The notes under the pieces are model-generated. The model saw only the letters and a program-made list of their open reading frames with translations, was not told the origin of the DNA and did no database searches. The translations under genes and the position numbers were made by a program. Below, one piece after another: positions 41,286 through 51,658 of a stretch of 64,000 nt of DNA. The number at the start of each line of letters is the position of its first letter. Position 1 is the stretch's first letter. This stretch comes from Streptacidiphilus jiangxiensis (GTDB lineage: Bacteria; Actinomycetota; Actinomycetes; Streptomycetales; Streptomycetaceae), in the NCBI RefSeq assembly GCF_900109465.1, contig NZ_FOAZ01000021.1, forward strand, positions 1 to 64,000. The letters run 5' to 3'.

Positions 41286-43054
41286 GTCAGCCAGACGTTG
41301 CCCGAGCTGTCGCGCATCACCGCGATGCCGACGTGGTGGAAGTCCGGGCTCAGGATGTTCTTGCGGTGGCCGTCGTCCGGTGGCTGCTCCGCCAGCATGG
41401 ACCGGGTCAGGCCGACCGCCATGCCCGCGATGCCGGAGGTGGTGTCGGAGACCGGTCCGCCGGTGCCGATGTTCTCGCCCGCGTTGCTCCACTGGACGCC
41501 GGCGGCCGACTCGCGGCTGCCCAGCTGGGCCTCGCCCGGACAGTCGTGGGAGAGGCCGCAGCCGGTCGCCATCCGCTGGTTGTGCGCGGTGGAGCTGCTG
41601 CCGAGGCCCGTGCTGAGCTGGAGGGGTGCCAGCCCCTGCTGGGCGCGGGCCTGGTTGATGACCGTCAGGACCTGCTCGGCCGCGGCCTGGTCCGGGCTCG
41701 GGGGCACGGTGGTCGCCGAGGGCGTGGCGCTCGGCGACGGGGACGCCGATGCGCTCGCCGAGGGGCTCCGGGTCGGCGAGGGAGCGGCGGACGACGCGAC
41801 GGAGACCGGTTGGGCCGCCGCGCTGTGCGTCCTCGTGCCGGTGGCCGCGGCGAGCCCCGCCGGCGCGCCCGGCGAGCCCCCGCCGCCCAGCAGGAGCGCG
41901 CCCGCGCCGACCGCGGCCGTGACCGTCGCCGTCGCGGCGGCCGCGAGCAGCAGCGGCTTGCCGGCGAACGGCCCGAACCGACCGTGGCCGCCGACCGCCC
42001 GGCGGTGCGAGGTCGGCCGGCGCTGCCCCGGTATCCGAGGCGCCTGCGGTTCCTGAGGCAGGTGCGGCCCCTGAGGTGTCTGGGGCACGTGCGGGCCCTG
42101 CGGTCCCTGGGGTCCATGCGGTCCATGCGGTTCCTGCGACGCCCAGGTGGCCTGGTGGGCGGGCACGGACGGGTGGGTCGTGGCGTGTGAGTCCGGGGCC
42201 TGGTCCGGGTGCCACGGGAGCGCGTCCGCCGCCGCAGCCAGGTGGTCGCCCGCGCCGACCCGACTGAGCAGCCACCCCAGATAGCCGACCGGCAGCGGGA
42301 TCAGCGCGAGTCCCACCAGCAGCCGCTCCGGCGGCACCAGGTCCGCGCCGAGCGCGCCGCAGCGCCCGCACTCGCGCATGTGCCGGGCCAGTCGCTTGCG
42401 CCACAGGGCGCTCGGCCGCCCGTCCCACAGGTGCACCGTCCGGGCCAGCTCCGGGCAGCCGGGCTGGGCGGCGAGCGCGCGTACCACCAGACGGGCGCCC
42501 TCCAGTTGCGCCTTCATCCGCCCGACCCGGACCGTGACGTGGTGCGGGTCCAGACCGAGTGCGCCGGCCAGCTCCGTCCGGGTCAGGTGCCCGGCGGTCA
42601 CCAGCCACCACAGCGACAGCAGCTCGCGGTCGTCCTGGTCCAGCCACCGCGTCGCCTCGACGGTCTCACGCCGCTGCCCCGACAGGCCCAGCTGCGTCAG
42701 CGTCAGGTCCTCGAAGTCCGCGCCCGGATCGGCGACCGCCGCGAGCTCGTCCAGCGCGCGCTCGTGCGTGTGCGGCGCGTTCGCGCGCGCCTGGGTGTGC
42801 CGACGTATCTGGTTCATGGTGACCGCGGCCAGCCAGGACCGGTACGCGGAGTCGTCCCGCAGGTCGGGCAGGCCCCGCAGCACCCGCAGCATCGTCTCCT
42901 GCACCACGTCGTCGACGTCCGCGCGGCCCGACAGCGCCCTGCCCACGATGTTGTAGACGAGCGGCAGGCTCTGTCCGACCAGCTCGTCCAGCGCCTCCTG
43001 CCGCCCGCCGCGCGCCGCCGCGACCAGCCCGGCCTCCACCGACCAGCCCACCAT
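41267..43054 (-). CDS. ECF sigma factor fused to zinc-finger, membrane helix and extracellular CAP domain
   Basis: A 595-residue fusion. Sigma region 2 (about 10-85: ADVDDVVQETMLRVLRGLPD, YRSWLAAVTMNQIRR) and region 4 (about 140-210: LTRTELAGALGLDPHHVTVRVGRMK) are followed by HMRECGRCGALG, a zinc-binding anti-sigma-like H-x3-C-x2-C. Then come a long Pro/His/Gln linker (repeated PQGPH), a membrane helix near 370-395, a Ser/Pro-rich stalk and a CAP/SCP domain (AEQVLTVINQARAQQGLAPL, HRKNILSPDFHHVGIAV). The sigma part is thus tethered to an outside sensor or wall-facing domain. ATG 43054 has GAGGAG at 6 bases; GTG 43072 is the alternative start. Confidence 0.88.
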   Translation of the reverse strand: MVGWSVEAGLVAAARGGRQEALDELVGQSLPLVYNIVGRALSGRADVDDVVQETMLRVLRGLPDLRDDSAYRSWLAAVTMNQIRRHTQARANAPHTHERALDELAAVADPGADFEDLTLTQLGLSGQRRETVEATRWLDQDDRELLSLWWLVTAGHLTRTELAGALGLDPHHVTVRVGRMKAQLEGARLVVRALAAQPGCPELARTVHLWDGRPSALWRKRLARHMRECGRCGALGADLVPPERLLVGLALIPLPVGYLGWLLSRVGAGDHLAAAADALPWHPDQAPDSHATTHPSVPAHQATWASQEPHGPHGPQGPQGPHVPQTPQGPHLPQEPQAPRIPGQRRPTSHRRAVGGHGRFGPFAGKPLLLAAAATATVTAAVGAGALLLGGGGSPGAPAGLAAATGTRTHSAAAQPVSVASSAAPSPTRSPSASASASPSPSATPSATTVPPSPDQAAAEQVLTVINQARAQQGLAPLQLSTGLGSSSTAHNQRMATGCGLSHDCPGEAQLGSRESAAGVQWSNAGENIGTGGPVSDTTSGIAGMAVGLTRSMLAEQPPDDGHRKNILSPDFHHVGIAVMRDSSGNVWLTQDFSN

Positions 43055-43256
43055 CCCGCGCTCCTCGCTCACGTCGGTTCCATCCGTACGTGAGAGGAGA
43101 CCCTACGGAACGCGGGAGGTCACAGAAATCGGCCGGTCGGCGGCAAATTCCCGCCACTGGGGGGCATCCACGCCGGCGCGCCGCTCGCGCACCCGCTCGC
43201 ACACCGCCCGCGCACCGGTCGCCCGGGGGTCCGCGCGCCGGTCGCGGATGGGTGGC

Positions 43257-43724
43257 TCACCACCCGCCGAGAACCGCCTCGGGGTCGTCCGTGGTGTGCA
43301 TCGCGGCCTCTTCCGCGGTCGCGGCACCGCCGGAGATGCCCACGTCGGCGGCGATCAGGTGGCTGCGGGAGCCGTCGCTCTCCACGAGCCGCCCGGAGCG
43401 GGTCTCGCCCGCCTCCGGGTCCACCGGCTCGCCGTCGGTCCCGACGCAGTCGCCGATGCCGTCGCCGTCCGGCTCGCACACGTCCGGCGTCTCGGCGGCG
43501 AGTCGCTGGTCGAGCGTCTCGCGGTCCCGCTGCTCGGCGGCGGTGTTGCCGTACTTCCCGACCGCGAGCGGCCGTTCGGGTGGGGCGTAGCCCTCGTCGA
43601 GCGCGTCCTCCAGGCCGCGGTCCACGAGGGTGTCCTCGGGCTCCAGCTGGGCGAGGCCGTCCTGGACATCGCCGTCGTTGCTGGGCTGGTAGACGTCGTC
43701 CCCCATCAACTCGTCGTTCGACAC
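43257..43724 (-). CDS. DUF5709 family acidic protein
   Basis: A 155-residue hydrophilic, acidic protein of the DUF5709 family common in actinobacteria. The signature EDTLVDRGLEDALDEGYAPPERPLAVGKYGNTAAEQRDRETLDQRLA-like block and the ending ARDVGISGGAATAEEAAMH-like segment are both present. It looks mostly disordered and soluble; no function is known. GTG 43724 has GGAAGGG nine bases upstream; ATG 43733 is in frame but too close to that site. It stands alone between the sigma-CAP gene and the M50 protease. Confidence 0.82.
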   Translation of the reverse strand: MSNDELMGDDVYQPSNDGDVQDGLAQLEPEDTLVDRGLEDALDEGYAPPERPLAVGKYGNTAAEQRDRETLDQRLAAETPDVCEPDGDGIGDCVGTDGEPVDPEAGETRSGRLVESDGSRSHLIAADVGISGGAATAEEAAMHTTDDPEAVLGGW

Positions 43725-43837
43725 GGTGCGCATCCCTTCCGGCCCGGCCATCCGGCTCGGGCCTCTCGGCGGAGCCGCGGAGCGAACCCGGCGGCGCTGA
43801 CGGAGGCTGTTTCGATACTCCCACCAGCGGCCCCCGC

Positions 43838-43859
43838 CCGCCCGGCGGTGGCCGGGCGG
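43838..43859. terminator. 9-bp hairpin in the gene-free stretch before the M50 gene
   Basis: CCGCCCGGC at 43838-43846 pairs with GCCGGGCGG at 43851-43859 across GGTG. It lies in the 323-base space 43725-44047, which otherwise holds a duplicated GCGGCCGCCAA word near 43930-43955 and no coding signal. Orientation unclear: it is upstream of both flanking genes, so a regulatory hairpin is as likely as a terminator. Confidence 0.35.
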
Positions 43860-44047
43860 CGCGCGGGGCCCGGCCACCGCCACCAGGCGGCAAACGGGCA
43901 TCGAGTGGCCTTGATCGTCGGCACCTCCGCGGCCGCCAATCCGCGGCCGCCAACCCGCGACTGCCGACCGAGCGACTGCACGCACTGCTGTGTTCCATCG
44001 GACTGCCTCGGGAACACTCCCTGTAGGAGCCAAGGAGGCGGGGCGCG

Positions 44048-45160
44048 ATGAGGGGTTCGGCGCCGTTCGGGCACCTGTTCGGGATACCGGTGCGGGTGCA
44101 CTGGAGCGCGCCGGTGCTGGTTGCTGTGCTGGCGTTCGGGCTGGGTGGGCAGACACTGCCCGTGTGGCTGCCCGGGCGGGGTGGCGGTTTCTACACGGGT
44201 GCCGGCCTGCTCGGGGCCCTGCTGCTGGTCGCGAGCCTGATGGCGCACGAGCTCGCGCACGCGCTCGCCGCTCGGCGCGCGGGGACCAACGTGGACTCGA
44301 TGACGCTGTGGGCCCTCGGCGGTGTCACCCGGATCGGGCGGCTGACCGCGCCGGCCCGGGAGCTGTGGGTGGCCCTCGTCGGCCCGCTGACGAGCCTCGC
44401 GCTGGCCGGCGTCGGCCTCGGCCTCGGCTGGGTCGCGATGCGGCAGCTGGCGTGGGACGTGCCGGCGGCGCTGCTGATCTGGTGCGGCGTGGTGAACCTG
44501 CTGCTCGCCGTGTTCAACCTGCTGCCCGCCGCGCCCCTGGACGGCGGGCGCGTGCTGCAGGCGCTGCTGTGGTGGCGGGCCGGCGATCGGGAACGCGCGG
44601 AGCGCCAGGCGGGCCGGTGCGGTCAGGTGCTGGCCGTCCTGCTGCTTGCGGGTGGCTGGATCGCGCTGGTGCGCGGTGCCGGCGTGGGGCTGTGGATGCT
44701 TGCGATGGGCGGCTTCCTCGCGCTGGCGGCGGCCGCGGAGATCCAGCACGCGACGATCGCCATGGCGCTGCGCGGCCGCCGGGTGGACGAGGTGATGACC
44801 GCGCCCGCCCCCACCTGGCCGGACTGGACGTCGGTGGGCCGCTGCCTGGCGGAGAGCGGCCCGTGGCGCGCGACCGGCGCGGTGCCGGTGGTCGACTTCG
44901 ACGGCCGCCCGAGCGGTGTCGTACGGCTACGGTCGCTGATCGCGGTCCCGGACCGGCTCCGCGAGCAGGTGCGGGTGCGGGACGTGGCCGTCCCGCTCTC
45001 CGGGTGCGCGACGGCCGCGCCGGACGTGGAACTCGCCGGCGCGACCCTGGACGCGGCCCTGTCGCGGCCGCCGCTGCTGGTCCTGGACGCCGGCCGCCTG
45101 GTCGGCGTCGTCACCAACGCCGACCTCGCGGTCCTGGTGAACGCCCGCCGTCGGCGTTAG
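44048..45160 (+). CDS. M50 family site-2-type membrane metalloprotease
   Basis: A 370-residue intramembrane protease. Zinc motif HELAH is at residues 67-71 in SLMAHELAHALAARR, and the third ligand in LLPAAPLDGGRVLQALLWW. Six hydrophobic helices lie in 20-240; the C-terminal 120 residues are CBS-like (VPVVDFDGRPSGVVRL, PPLLVLDAGRLVGVVTNADLAVL). This is the Rip3/SpoIVFB-CBS plan, in which cleavage of a membrane protein, often an anti-sigma factor, may respond to nucleotides. GGAGG lies upstream of ATG 44048. It ends in a 4-base overlap with the convergent hydrolase. Confidence 0.92.
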   Translation: MRGSAPFGHLFGIPVRVHWSAPVLVAVLAFGLGGQTLPVWLPGRGGGFYTGAGLLGALLLVASLMAHELAHALAARRAGTNVDSMTLWALGGVTRIGRLTAPARELWVALVGPLTSLALAGVGLGLGWVAMRQLAWDVPAALLIWCGVVNLLLAVFNLLPAAPLDGGRVLQALLWWRAGDRERAERQAGRCGQVLAVLLLAGGWIALVRGAGVGLWMLAMGGFLALAAAAEIQHATIAMALRGRRVDEVMTAPAPTWPDWTSVGRCLAESGPWRATGAVPVVDFDGRPSGVVRLRSLIAVPDRLREQVRVRDVAVPLSGCATAAPDVELAGATLDAALSRPPLLVLDAGRLVGVVTNADLAVLVNARRRR

Positions 45161-46551
45161 CTCGCGAGCAGGAAGGCGTAGGCGGCCTGGCGGCCGAGGT
45201 CGCTCGCCGCGTGCGTCTGCACCGAGTGCGACGCGCCCGGGACCACGACGACCTTGCCGTTCGCGACGAGCGCGGCCTCCTGGTAGAGGCAGGCGAGCGG
45301 CGTGGACAGGTCCCGGTCGCCACCGATCAGCAGCACCCGGACGTTGCCCGGGATGTGCCGGTTCGCGGCCGGGGCCGGCGGCACCTGCTCGCGGGGCCAG
45401 GACAGGCAGGCCAGCAGTGAGCCGAAGCCCGTCGCGGTGGCGGCGTCGAACGGGGCCACCTCGACGGGCGTGAGTCGGTCGCGGGTGGCGGCCAGGGCGG
45501 CCGGGCGCGTGGCCACGGGGGTGTCGCCGGTGCCCCAGGGGAAGACGCCGTCGGCGCAGAGTGTCGAGGCGTGCAGTCCTTGGCTGAGCTGGTCCGGGGT
45601 CGCCGCCGAGCCCTGCTGCACGCCCGCGACGATCCCGTCGAGGGCGCCCGTCGAGCCCTGCGCCGCCTGGTGGATGGCGGTCAGCATCGCGGTGTAGTTC
45701 GGGTCGACGAACTCGTAGCTGGTGAGGGTGTCCAGCAGCACGACGCCGTCGTGGTAGTGGCGCACGACGGCGGCGACGTCGGCGGCCGGGTCGAAGCCGC
45801 AGTTCACCGCCGCGCAGGAGGCCCGCAGCACGCGCGGCACGGCCTGGATCGCGGCCAGGTCCAGCGCGTCGTAGCCGGTCTGCGGGACGACGGAGTCCAG
45901 GACCATCCGGGAGACGTGCGCGGGGTGGGCGAGGGCGTAGCGCTCGGCGGTGAACGTGCCGTAGGAGACACCGTCCAGGGAGACGCGGTCGTCGCCGAGG
46001 GCGCGCCGCAGGTCGTCCAGGTCGGCGACGGTGTCGGCGGTCGAGTAGAAGCGACGGTCGGGACCGAGCGCCGCGGCGCAGTCGGTGACCGCCCCGGCGG
46101 TGGGCGCGGTCAGGTCCGAGGAGCCCATCTGCGTCTGCAGCTCCGGGCACTGCAGCGCGTTCGCGCCCGTCCCGCGCTGGTCGATGAAGACGATCCGGTA
46201 CTGCGCGAGCAGGGGCTGGATCCTCGGCAGCACCCGGGGCGCCAGCGGCTCGTCGGGCTGGCCGGGGCCGCCGGACAGGAAGACCAGATCACCCTTGGCC
46301 GGGTGGGCGTTGCGCGTCACCGCCACGCGCAGGTCCAACGTGCCGCGGACCGTCCCGCTGTGGTCCAGCGGGACGGTGAGGGTCGAGCAGATCAGGTCCG
46401 CCTCGTCGGGGCAGGGCGCGGTGCCCGTCAGCGCGGGACGTGCCCGGGCCGCGTCGGTCGACGGGTGCGCGGCGGGGGACGACGCGGCGCAGGCCACGGT
46501 CGCGGTCATGGTGACCGCCACGGCCAACCCGGTCGCGGGGAGAAGTCTCAT
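45157..46551 (-). CDS. exported S33-type alpha/beta hydrolase (TAP-like peptidase)
   Basis: A 464-residue alpha/beta hydrolase. The N-terminus MRLLPATGLAVAVTMTATVACA is a signal peptide with a possible lipobox (TVAC). The oxyanion segment FLSGGPGQ, nucleophile elbow LDGVSYGTFTAERYA, acid GGDRDLSTPL and His PGASHSVQ are all in place, followed by the TAP-like C-terminal domain. Such enzymes remove N-terminal tripeptides or proline-containing peptides outside the cell. ATG 46551 is chosen for the signal peptide; the open frame upstream belongs to no domain. Convergent with the M50 gene. Confidence 0.88.
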   Translation of the reverse strand: MRLLPATGLAVAVTMTATVACAASSPAAHPSTDAARARPALTGTAPCPDEADLICSTLTVPLDHSGTVRGTLDLRVAVTRNAHPAKGDLVFLSGGPGQPDEPLAPRVLPRIQPLLAQYRIVFIDQRGTGANALQCPELQTQMGSSDLTAPTAGAVTDCAAALGPDRRFYSTADTVADLDDLRRALGDDRVSLDGVSYGTFTAERYALAHPAHVSRMVLDSVVPQTGYDALDLAAIQAVPRVLRASCAAVNCGFDPAADVAAVVRHYHDGVVLLDTLTSYEFVDPNYTAMLTAIHQAAQGSTGALDGIVAGVQQGSAATPDQLSQGLHASTLCADGVFPWGTGDTPVATRPAALAATRDRLTPVEVAPFDAATATGFGSLLACLSWPREQVPPAPAANRHIPGNVRVLLIGGDRDLSTPLACLYQEAALVANGKVVVVPGASHSVQTHAASDLGRQAAYAFLLAS

Positions 46552-46670
46552 GGGCCCAGCCTGGGCCGCGGCACTGACGGCGGGCCACCGACTGTGCCAC
46601 GATTCGACCACGTTCGAAGGTTTCGGGCGGGTGGGTGCGCGGGGGCGCAGAGTACGGGGGCACAGCGGGG

Positions 46671-47663
46671 ATGATCCAAGTCGTTCTGGACGCGGACGCG
46701 TTGGCGCGCACGCGGTTCGTCGTCTCACCGCTGCACGAGCTCGTGGCGACCCTGTTCGCGTGGCCGCACCAGCCCCGGCCGCAGGCCCGCCCGATGCTCG
46801 TCCGCGCCCGGGCGGCGCTGCGCGGCCCCGGCCTGCCGCTGCTGACCACGCTGGCCGGTACGGGCACCGGTTACATCCCCGACTTCCTCTCCCCGCATCC
46901 CGACAGCCCCGCGCCGAGCGTCGCCGAGCAGCTGGACCAGGTCGCGGCGACACCGGCCGAGCGTGTCGAGGCGGAGTTGGAGGCGCTGACGCGTGGCCGC
47001 CCGCTGGCCGGCCTGGCGCCGAGCGACAGCCCCGGAGCGGTCGCCGAGCTGCTCGCCGCCGGCGGACGGCGGCTTGCCGTGCAGGCGGCGGAGGAGCTGC
47101 GCCGCTACTGGCAGCTCGTCGTCGCCCCGGAGTGGGACGCGGCCCGCGCCGTACTGGAGGCGGACGTCGCCCACCGTGCGCAGACGCTGGCGCGCCAGGG
47201 CGCCGGGCAGCTGATCCCCTCGCTGCATCCTTCGCTCGGCTGGGACGGGCGGGCGCTGAGCATCGAGAGCCGCTACTACGTGACGCTCCCCGCGCCGATG
47301 ATCGTCTTCGTGCCGTCCCTGGTCGCCTCGGCGGTCGGCGCGGCGATCGACCCCGTCTACGAGCTGGAGCCGCGGGCGCCGGTGATCACCTACCCCGCCG
47401 TCCCCTCCGCGCCCTCCGGCCCGCCGGCCTCCGCCGACCTGCGCCGTCTGCTCGGCGTCACGCGCGCCGACCTCCTCGCGACGCTGACCGCCCCCGCGAC
47501 GACGGGCACGCTCGCGGAGCAGCACTACCTCACCGCGCCGACGGTCTCGTACCACCTCGGCATCCTGCTGCGCGCGGGCCTGGTCACCCGCGAACGCGCG
47601 GGCCGCGAGGTCCGCTACCGCCGCACCGAGCGCGGCACGCGCCTGACCCGGACGGGCAGCTGA
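46671..47663 (+). CDS. ArsR-type winged-helix regulator with DUF5937-like N-terminal domain
   Basis: A 330-residue regulator. Residues 1-245 form the N-terminal DUF5937-like domain (MIQVVLDADALARTRFVVSPLHELVATL), and the C-terminal 75 residues carry the winged helix: RRLLGVTRADLLATL, LAEQHYLTAPTVSYHLGILLRAGLVTRERAGREVRYRRT. No metal-site cysteines are present. Such proteins often control adjacent exporters; here the neighbours are a hydrolase and a GDPD, both on the other strand, so its target is unclear. The divergent hydrolase start is 119 bases away. ATG 46671 begins the conserved MIQVVLD. Confidence 0.88.
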   Translation: MIQVVLDADALARTRFVVSPLHELVATLFAWPHQPRPQARPMLVRARAALRGPGLPLLTTLAGTGTGYIPDFLSPHPDSPAPSVAEQLDQVAATPAERVEAELEALTRGRPLAGLAPSDSPGAVAELLAAGGRRLAVQAAEELRRYWQLVVAPEWDAARAVLEADVAHRAQTLARQGAGQLIPSLHPSLGWDGRALSIESRYYVTLPAPMIVFVPSLVASAVGAAIDPVYELEPRAPVITYPAVPSAPSGPPASADLRRLLGVTRADLLATLTAPATTGTLAEQHYLTAPTVSYHLGILLRAGLVTRERAGREVRYRRTERGTRLTRTGS

Positions 47664-47679
47664 GCCAGGAGCCGCACGT

Positions 47680-47695
47680 GCACCCCCAGGGGTGC
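47680..47695. terminator. short hairpin between convergent ArsR and GDPD genes
   Basis: GCACCCC at 47680-47686 mirrors GGGGTGC at 47689-47695, 17 bases past the regulator stop. The minimum loop is tight, so the real stem is perhaps five pairs. It may serve both convergent transcripts. Confidence 0.4.
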
Positions 47696-47737
47696 GAGCA
47701 ACCACCGGCGTGCGGCCGGCCCCGCTCGTTCGGCGCG

Positions 47738-48526
47738 CTACGTGGGTGGGTGGCTTGGCGTGCAGTTGCCCGCGCCCCTCGGGTGGGTGCAAGTGAGCAT
47801 GCCGAGCAGAGCAACCGGGTCGTTGGTGATGATGACGTCCGCGCCCAGGCGGGCCAGGCGTGCCATGCGCTTGGGGCGGTCCACCGTCCAGACGCTGACC
47901 GCGAGGTCGTGGCGGCGGGCGAAGGAGACCAACGGGCGGGTGAGGCGGTGGTGCTCGACGTTGAGGTACTGCGGGCGGATGCGGGCCAGCACGCTGCGGC
48001 GCGGTGGGAGGAAGGACTCCCAGCTCAGCGCGATGCGGGCGGTCGGGCTCGCCGCGCGGACGCGCGCCAGCGCGGCACGGTGGCCGGCGAAGACGCAGGT
48101 GTCGAGGAGGCCGAGCTCGCGGACCAGGGCGAGGGAGGCGTCGCCCTCGGCGGGGCCGGGGACGTCGACCATGACGGTGACGCCCGCCTCCGCGCAGAGG
48201 GTGAGGCCCTCGCGCAGCGTGGGGACGCCCGCGCCGGCCGGGCCGGGCAGGGCCGCGAGCTCGGCGGCGTCGAGGTCGGTGACGGGGCGCGGGAGACCCC
48301 AGAGACGCTGCAGCGTGGCGTCGTGGAGCAGCACGGGCGTGCCGCAGCGGGCGAGCCGGACGTCGACCTCGACCCAGTCGGTGCCTGCCGTCAGCGCCGC
48401 GCGCAGGGACGGGAGGGTATTTTCGCGGGCGAGCCGTGGCGCGCCCCGGTGCGCGACCACGGCGATGCGTCGGGCGGCCGCAGGCGCCGCGCCGAGCAGC
48501 CCGGTGTCGTCCTCGGCCGCCGCCAT
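47738..48526 (-). CDS. glycerophosphodiester phosphodiesterase
   Basis: A 262-residue GDPD-fold enzyme that splits glycerophosphodiesters into glycerol-3-phosphate and an alcohol. Catalytic motif AHRGAPRLARENTLPS supplies the His-Arg, the metal site is seen in VEVDVRLARCGTPVLLHDATL and the last strand as ADVIITNDPV. Slightly longer at the N-terminus than typical. No signal peptide, so cytoplasmic. The ATG is at 48526. A phosphate- or lipid-recycling role fits; monocistronic. Confidence 0.92.
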   Translation of the reverse strand: MAAAEDDTGLLGAAPAAARRIAVVAHRGAPRLARENTLPSLRAALTAGTDWVEVDVRLARCGTPVLLHDATLQRLWGLPRPVTDLDAAELAALPGPAGAGVPTLREGLTLCAEAGVTVMVDVPGPAEGDASLALVRELGLLDTCVFAGHRAALARVRAASPTARIALSWESFLPPRRSVLARIRPQYLNVEHHRLTRPLVSFARRHDLAVSVWTVDRPKRMARLARLGADVIITNDPVALLGMLTCTHPRGAGNCTPSHPPT

Positions 48527-48674
48527 GGGAACCCGTCCCCTCCGCTGTCCGCCACCGGCTGTCCGGTGTGCGGACAGGCTACCCGGGTGTTGACGCGGGA
48601 CGGTGGATGATCTGTCATGGTGCCTCGACCGGGGGCATCGCCGCGATCAGCCAAGGAAGCGAAGGAGACGTCGC

Positions 48675-48851
48675 ATGGAGCCGGATCGGCCCGAGGAGCT
48701 CTCGGTGCCCACGTCGAAGGCCGAGTCGGAGCCCGTCACTCCGATGTCGATGCTGGACGCGGTCGGCCGCCTCAGCCCGGAGCAGGCGGGGCTCCTCGGC
48801 GTCCTGATCGGCCTGCGCCGCCTCGACGACGGCCCGCCGCGGGAGGCATGA
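48675..48851 (+). CDS. small hypothetical protein
   Basis: A 58-residue acidic peptide starting MEPDRPEELSVPTSKAESEP and ending in a helix (LSPEQAGLLGVLIGLRRLDDG). GAAGGAG stands eight bases before ATG 48675, a good translation signal. No family recognised. It ends 12 bases before the convergent DUF5808 gene. Confidence 0.55.
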   Translation: MEPDRPEELSVPTSKAESEPVTPMSMLDAVGRLSPEQAGLLGVLIGLRRLDDGPPREA

Positions 48852-48863
48852 GCCGGACCGGCG

Positions 48864-49154
48864 CTAGTCGCGCGGCGGCAGGACCGGGCGGGCGAGGCGG
48901 GCGAGGTTGACGCCGTAGCCGACGCCGAAGGCGTGGGGCGTGAACAGGGCGTTGTTGTCCGGGTCCCAGAACTCCGCGCGCACCCGCGCGGGCGTGGGCG
49001 GCCGGAAGTCGTAGGGCAGGCCGAGGATGCGCCCGTGCCAGGTCCGTTCCTCCGGGGGCTGCCGCAGCTCCTTCAGTACCGCGGCAGCCACGACACCGAC
49101 CACGGTGAGCAGGACGACACGGTTCAGGGTCCGATTGTCATGACGGGTGGTCAT
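48864..49154 (-). CDS. DUF5808 family membrane protein
   Basis: A 96-residue protein with one N-terminal helix (VVLLTVVGVVAAAVLKEL) and the DUF5808 body HGRILGLPYDFRPPTPARVRAEFWDPDNNALFTPHAFGVGYGVNLARL. The domain often occurs in larger membrane proteins and its role is unknown. ATG 49154 is 142 bases from the divergent DUF1876 gene. Confidence 0.82.
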   Translation of the reverse strand: MTTRHDNRTLNRVVLLTVVGVVAAAVLKELRQPPEERTWHGRILGLPYDFRPPTPARVRAEFWDPDNNALFTPHAFGVGYGVNLARLARPVLPPRD

Positions 49155-49296
49155 GGCACGACGTTACCGCCGTGTGCTCGCAGCGGGTGTTTTCCGGCGG
49201 CAGATCTTCCCCTGGCCCTTCCCGCGTGGCGCACTGGAAGCAGACGTTCCGCGCGGCGCGGTGCCCGCAGCGGCGCCGCGCTGATAGGAGAAGACC

Positions 49297-49590
49297 ATGG
49301 ACGAAAGCCCCGACCGCCCCCCTGAGACCCAGGGCCGGCACACGAAGACCTGGACGGTCCGCGTGGACCTGTTCGAGGACGGCGACGTCACCAGCGCCCA
49401 CGCGGTGATGGACTGCGGGGGAGATCGGCTGCAGGCGCATTCCGCGTCGCTGCGCGACCCGGTGGACCGGCCGGTGGCGGAGATCGGGGACGAGTTCGCC
49501 GCCGGGCGGGCACTGGTCGACCTCGGCTACCAACTGCTGCGCGCCGGACAGGCGGGCACCCGGGCGAACACCGTGCTGCCGGGAGAGTGA
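49297..49590 (+). CDS. DUF1876 (dsRBD-like fold) protein, copy 1
   Basis: A 97-residue DUF1876 protein. KTWTVRVDLFEDGDVTSAHAVMDCGG and IGDEFAAGRALVDLGYQLLRAG are the family core; such proteins are frequent in actinobacteria and have no known role. GATAGGAG lies upstream of ATG 49297. A second member lies 0.7 kb away on the opposite strand, with about half of the core positions the same by eye. It ends one base before the convergent SRPBCC gene. Confidence 0.9.
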   Translation: MDESPDRPPETQGRHTKTWTVRVDLFEDGDVTSAHAVMDCGGDRLQAHSASLRDPVDRPVAEIGDEFAAGRALVDLGYQLLRAGQAGTRANTVLPGE

Positions 49591-49591
49591 T

Positions 49592-51033
<1,442 letters not shown>

Positions 51034-51140
51034 GGGTCCGTCGGGGCGCGGGCGCGCACGATACCGTGAGCGTTCGCGCCATTTGCATACTTCGGCAATT
51101 AACGATGTGCGACTGAGTGGTCACGCCTAGCGTCCATTCC

Positions 51141-51512
51141 ATGGCGAACACGGACATCGCACTCAAGGAAGCCATGACCATCGACGGCGCGCTCGGCGCC
51201 GCGCTGGTCGACCTGGCCAGCGGCATGAGCCTCGGGGTCCTCGGCGGCACCTCCGAACTCGACCCGGCGGTCGCGGCCGCCGGCCACACCGACCTGGTGC
51301 GCGCCAAACAGCGCACCATGCAGATGCTCGGTGTCGACGGGCAGATCGAGGACATCCTGATCACCCTGACCCGGCAGTACCACCTGATCCGCCCCCTCAC
51401 CGCCAAGACCGGCGCAGGGCTCTTCCTGGTCCTCATCCTCGACCGACAGCGCGCCAACCTGGCCATGGCCCGGCGCAGGCTGCAGCTGATCGAGGGCGAG
51501 CTGGACCTGTGA
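51141..51512 (+). CDS. roadblock/LC7-like single-domain protein
   Basis: A 123-residue protein whose strand-helix pattern (TIDGALGAALVDLASGMSLGVLGG, AAGHTDLVRAKQRTMQML, IEDILITLTRQYHLIRPL, LFLVLILDRQRANLAMARRRL) is that of roadblock domains, which dimerise and scaffold small GTPases in bacteria. Unlike conservon (cvn) loci no GTPase or kinase gene follows. ATG 51141 is the natural start; an upstream GTG at 51117 is in frame. Its stop overlaps a GTG in the frame of the next regulator (GTGA). Confidence 0.65.
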   Translation: MANTDIALKEAMTIDGALGAALVDLASGMSLGVLGGTSELDPAVAAAGHTDLVRAKQRTMQMLGVDGQIEDILITLTRQYHLIRPLTAKTGAGLFLVLILDRQRANLAMARRRLQLIEGELDL

Positions 51513-51658
51513 GCCCCCAGTCGAGGCGCAGCGGAGGCTGGGGAGCGCCGGAGCGGGGTACGGGTGCGGACGGCGCCCTGCCGATCGGGGCGCCACCGGC
51601 CGAAGGCCGGGGGTGGGGCCGGGACGGAGAGCGTCCGGAAGTCCAGCGCTCGCAGAGC

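Noticed and set aside
44048-45160. Chloride channel or plain CBS protein
   Set aside because: HELAH in a membrane helix with the later PLDGG ligand identifies an M50 protease.
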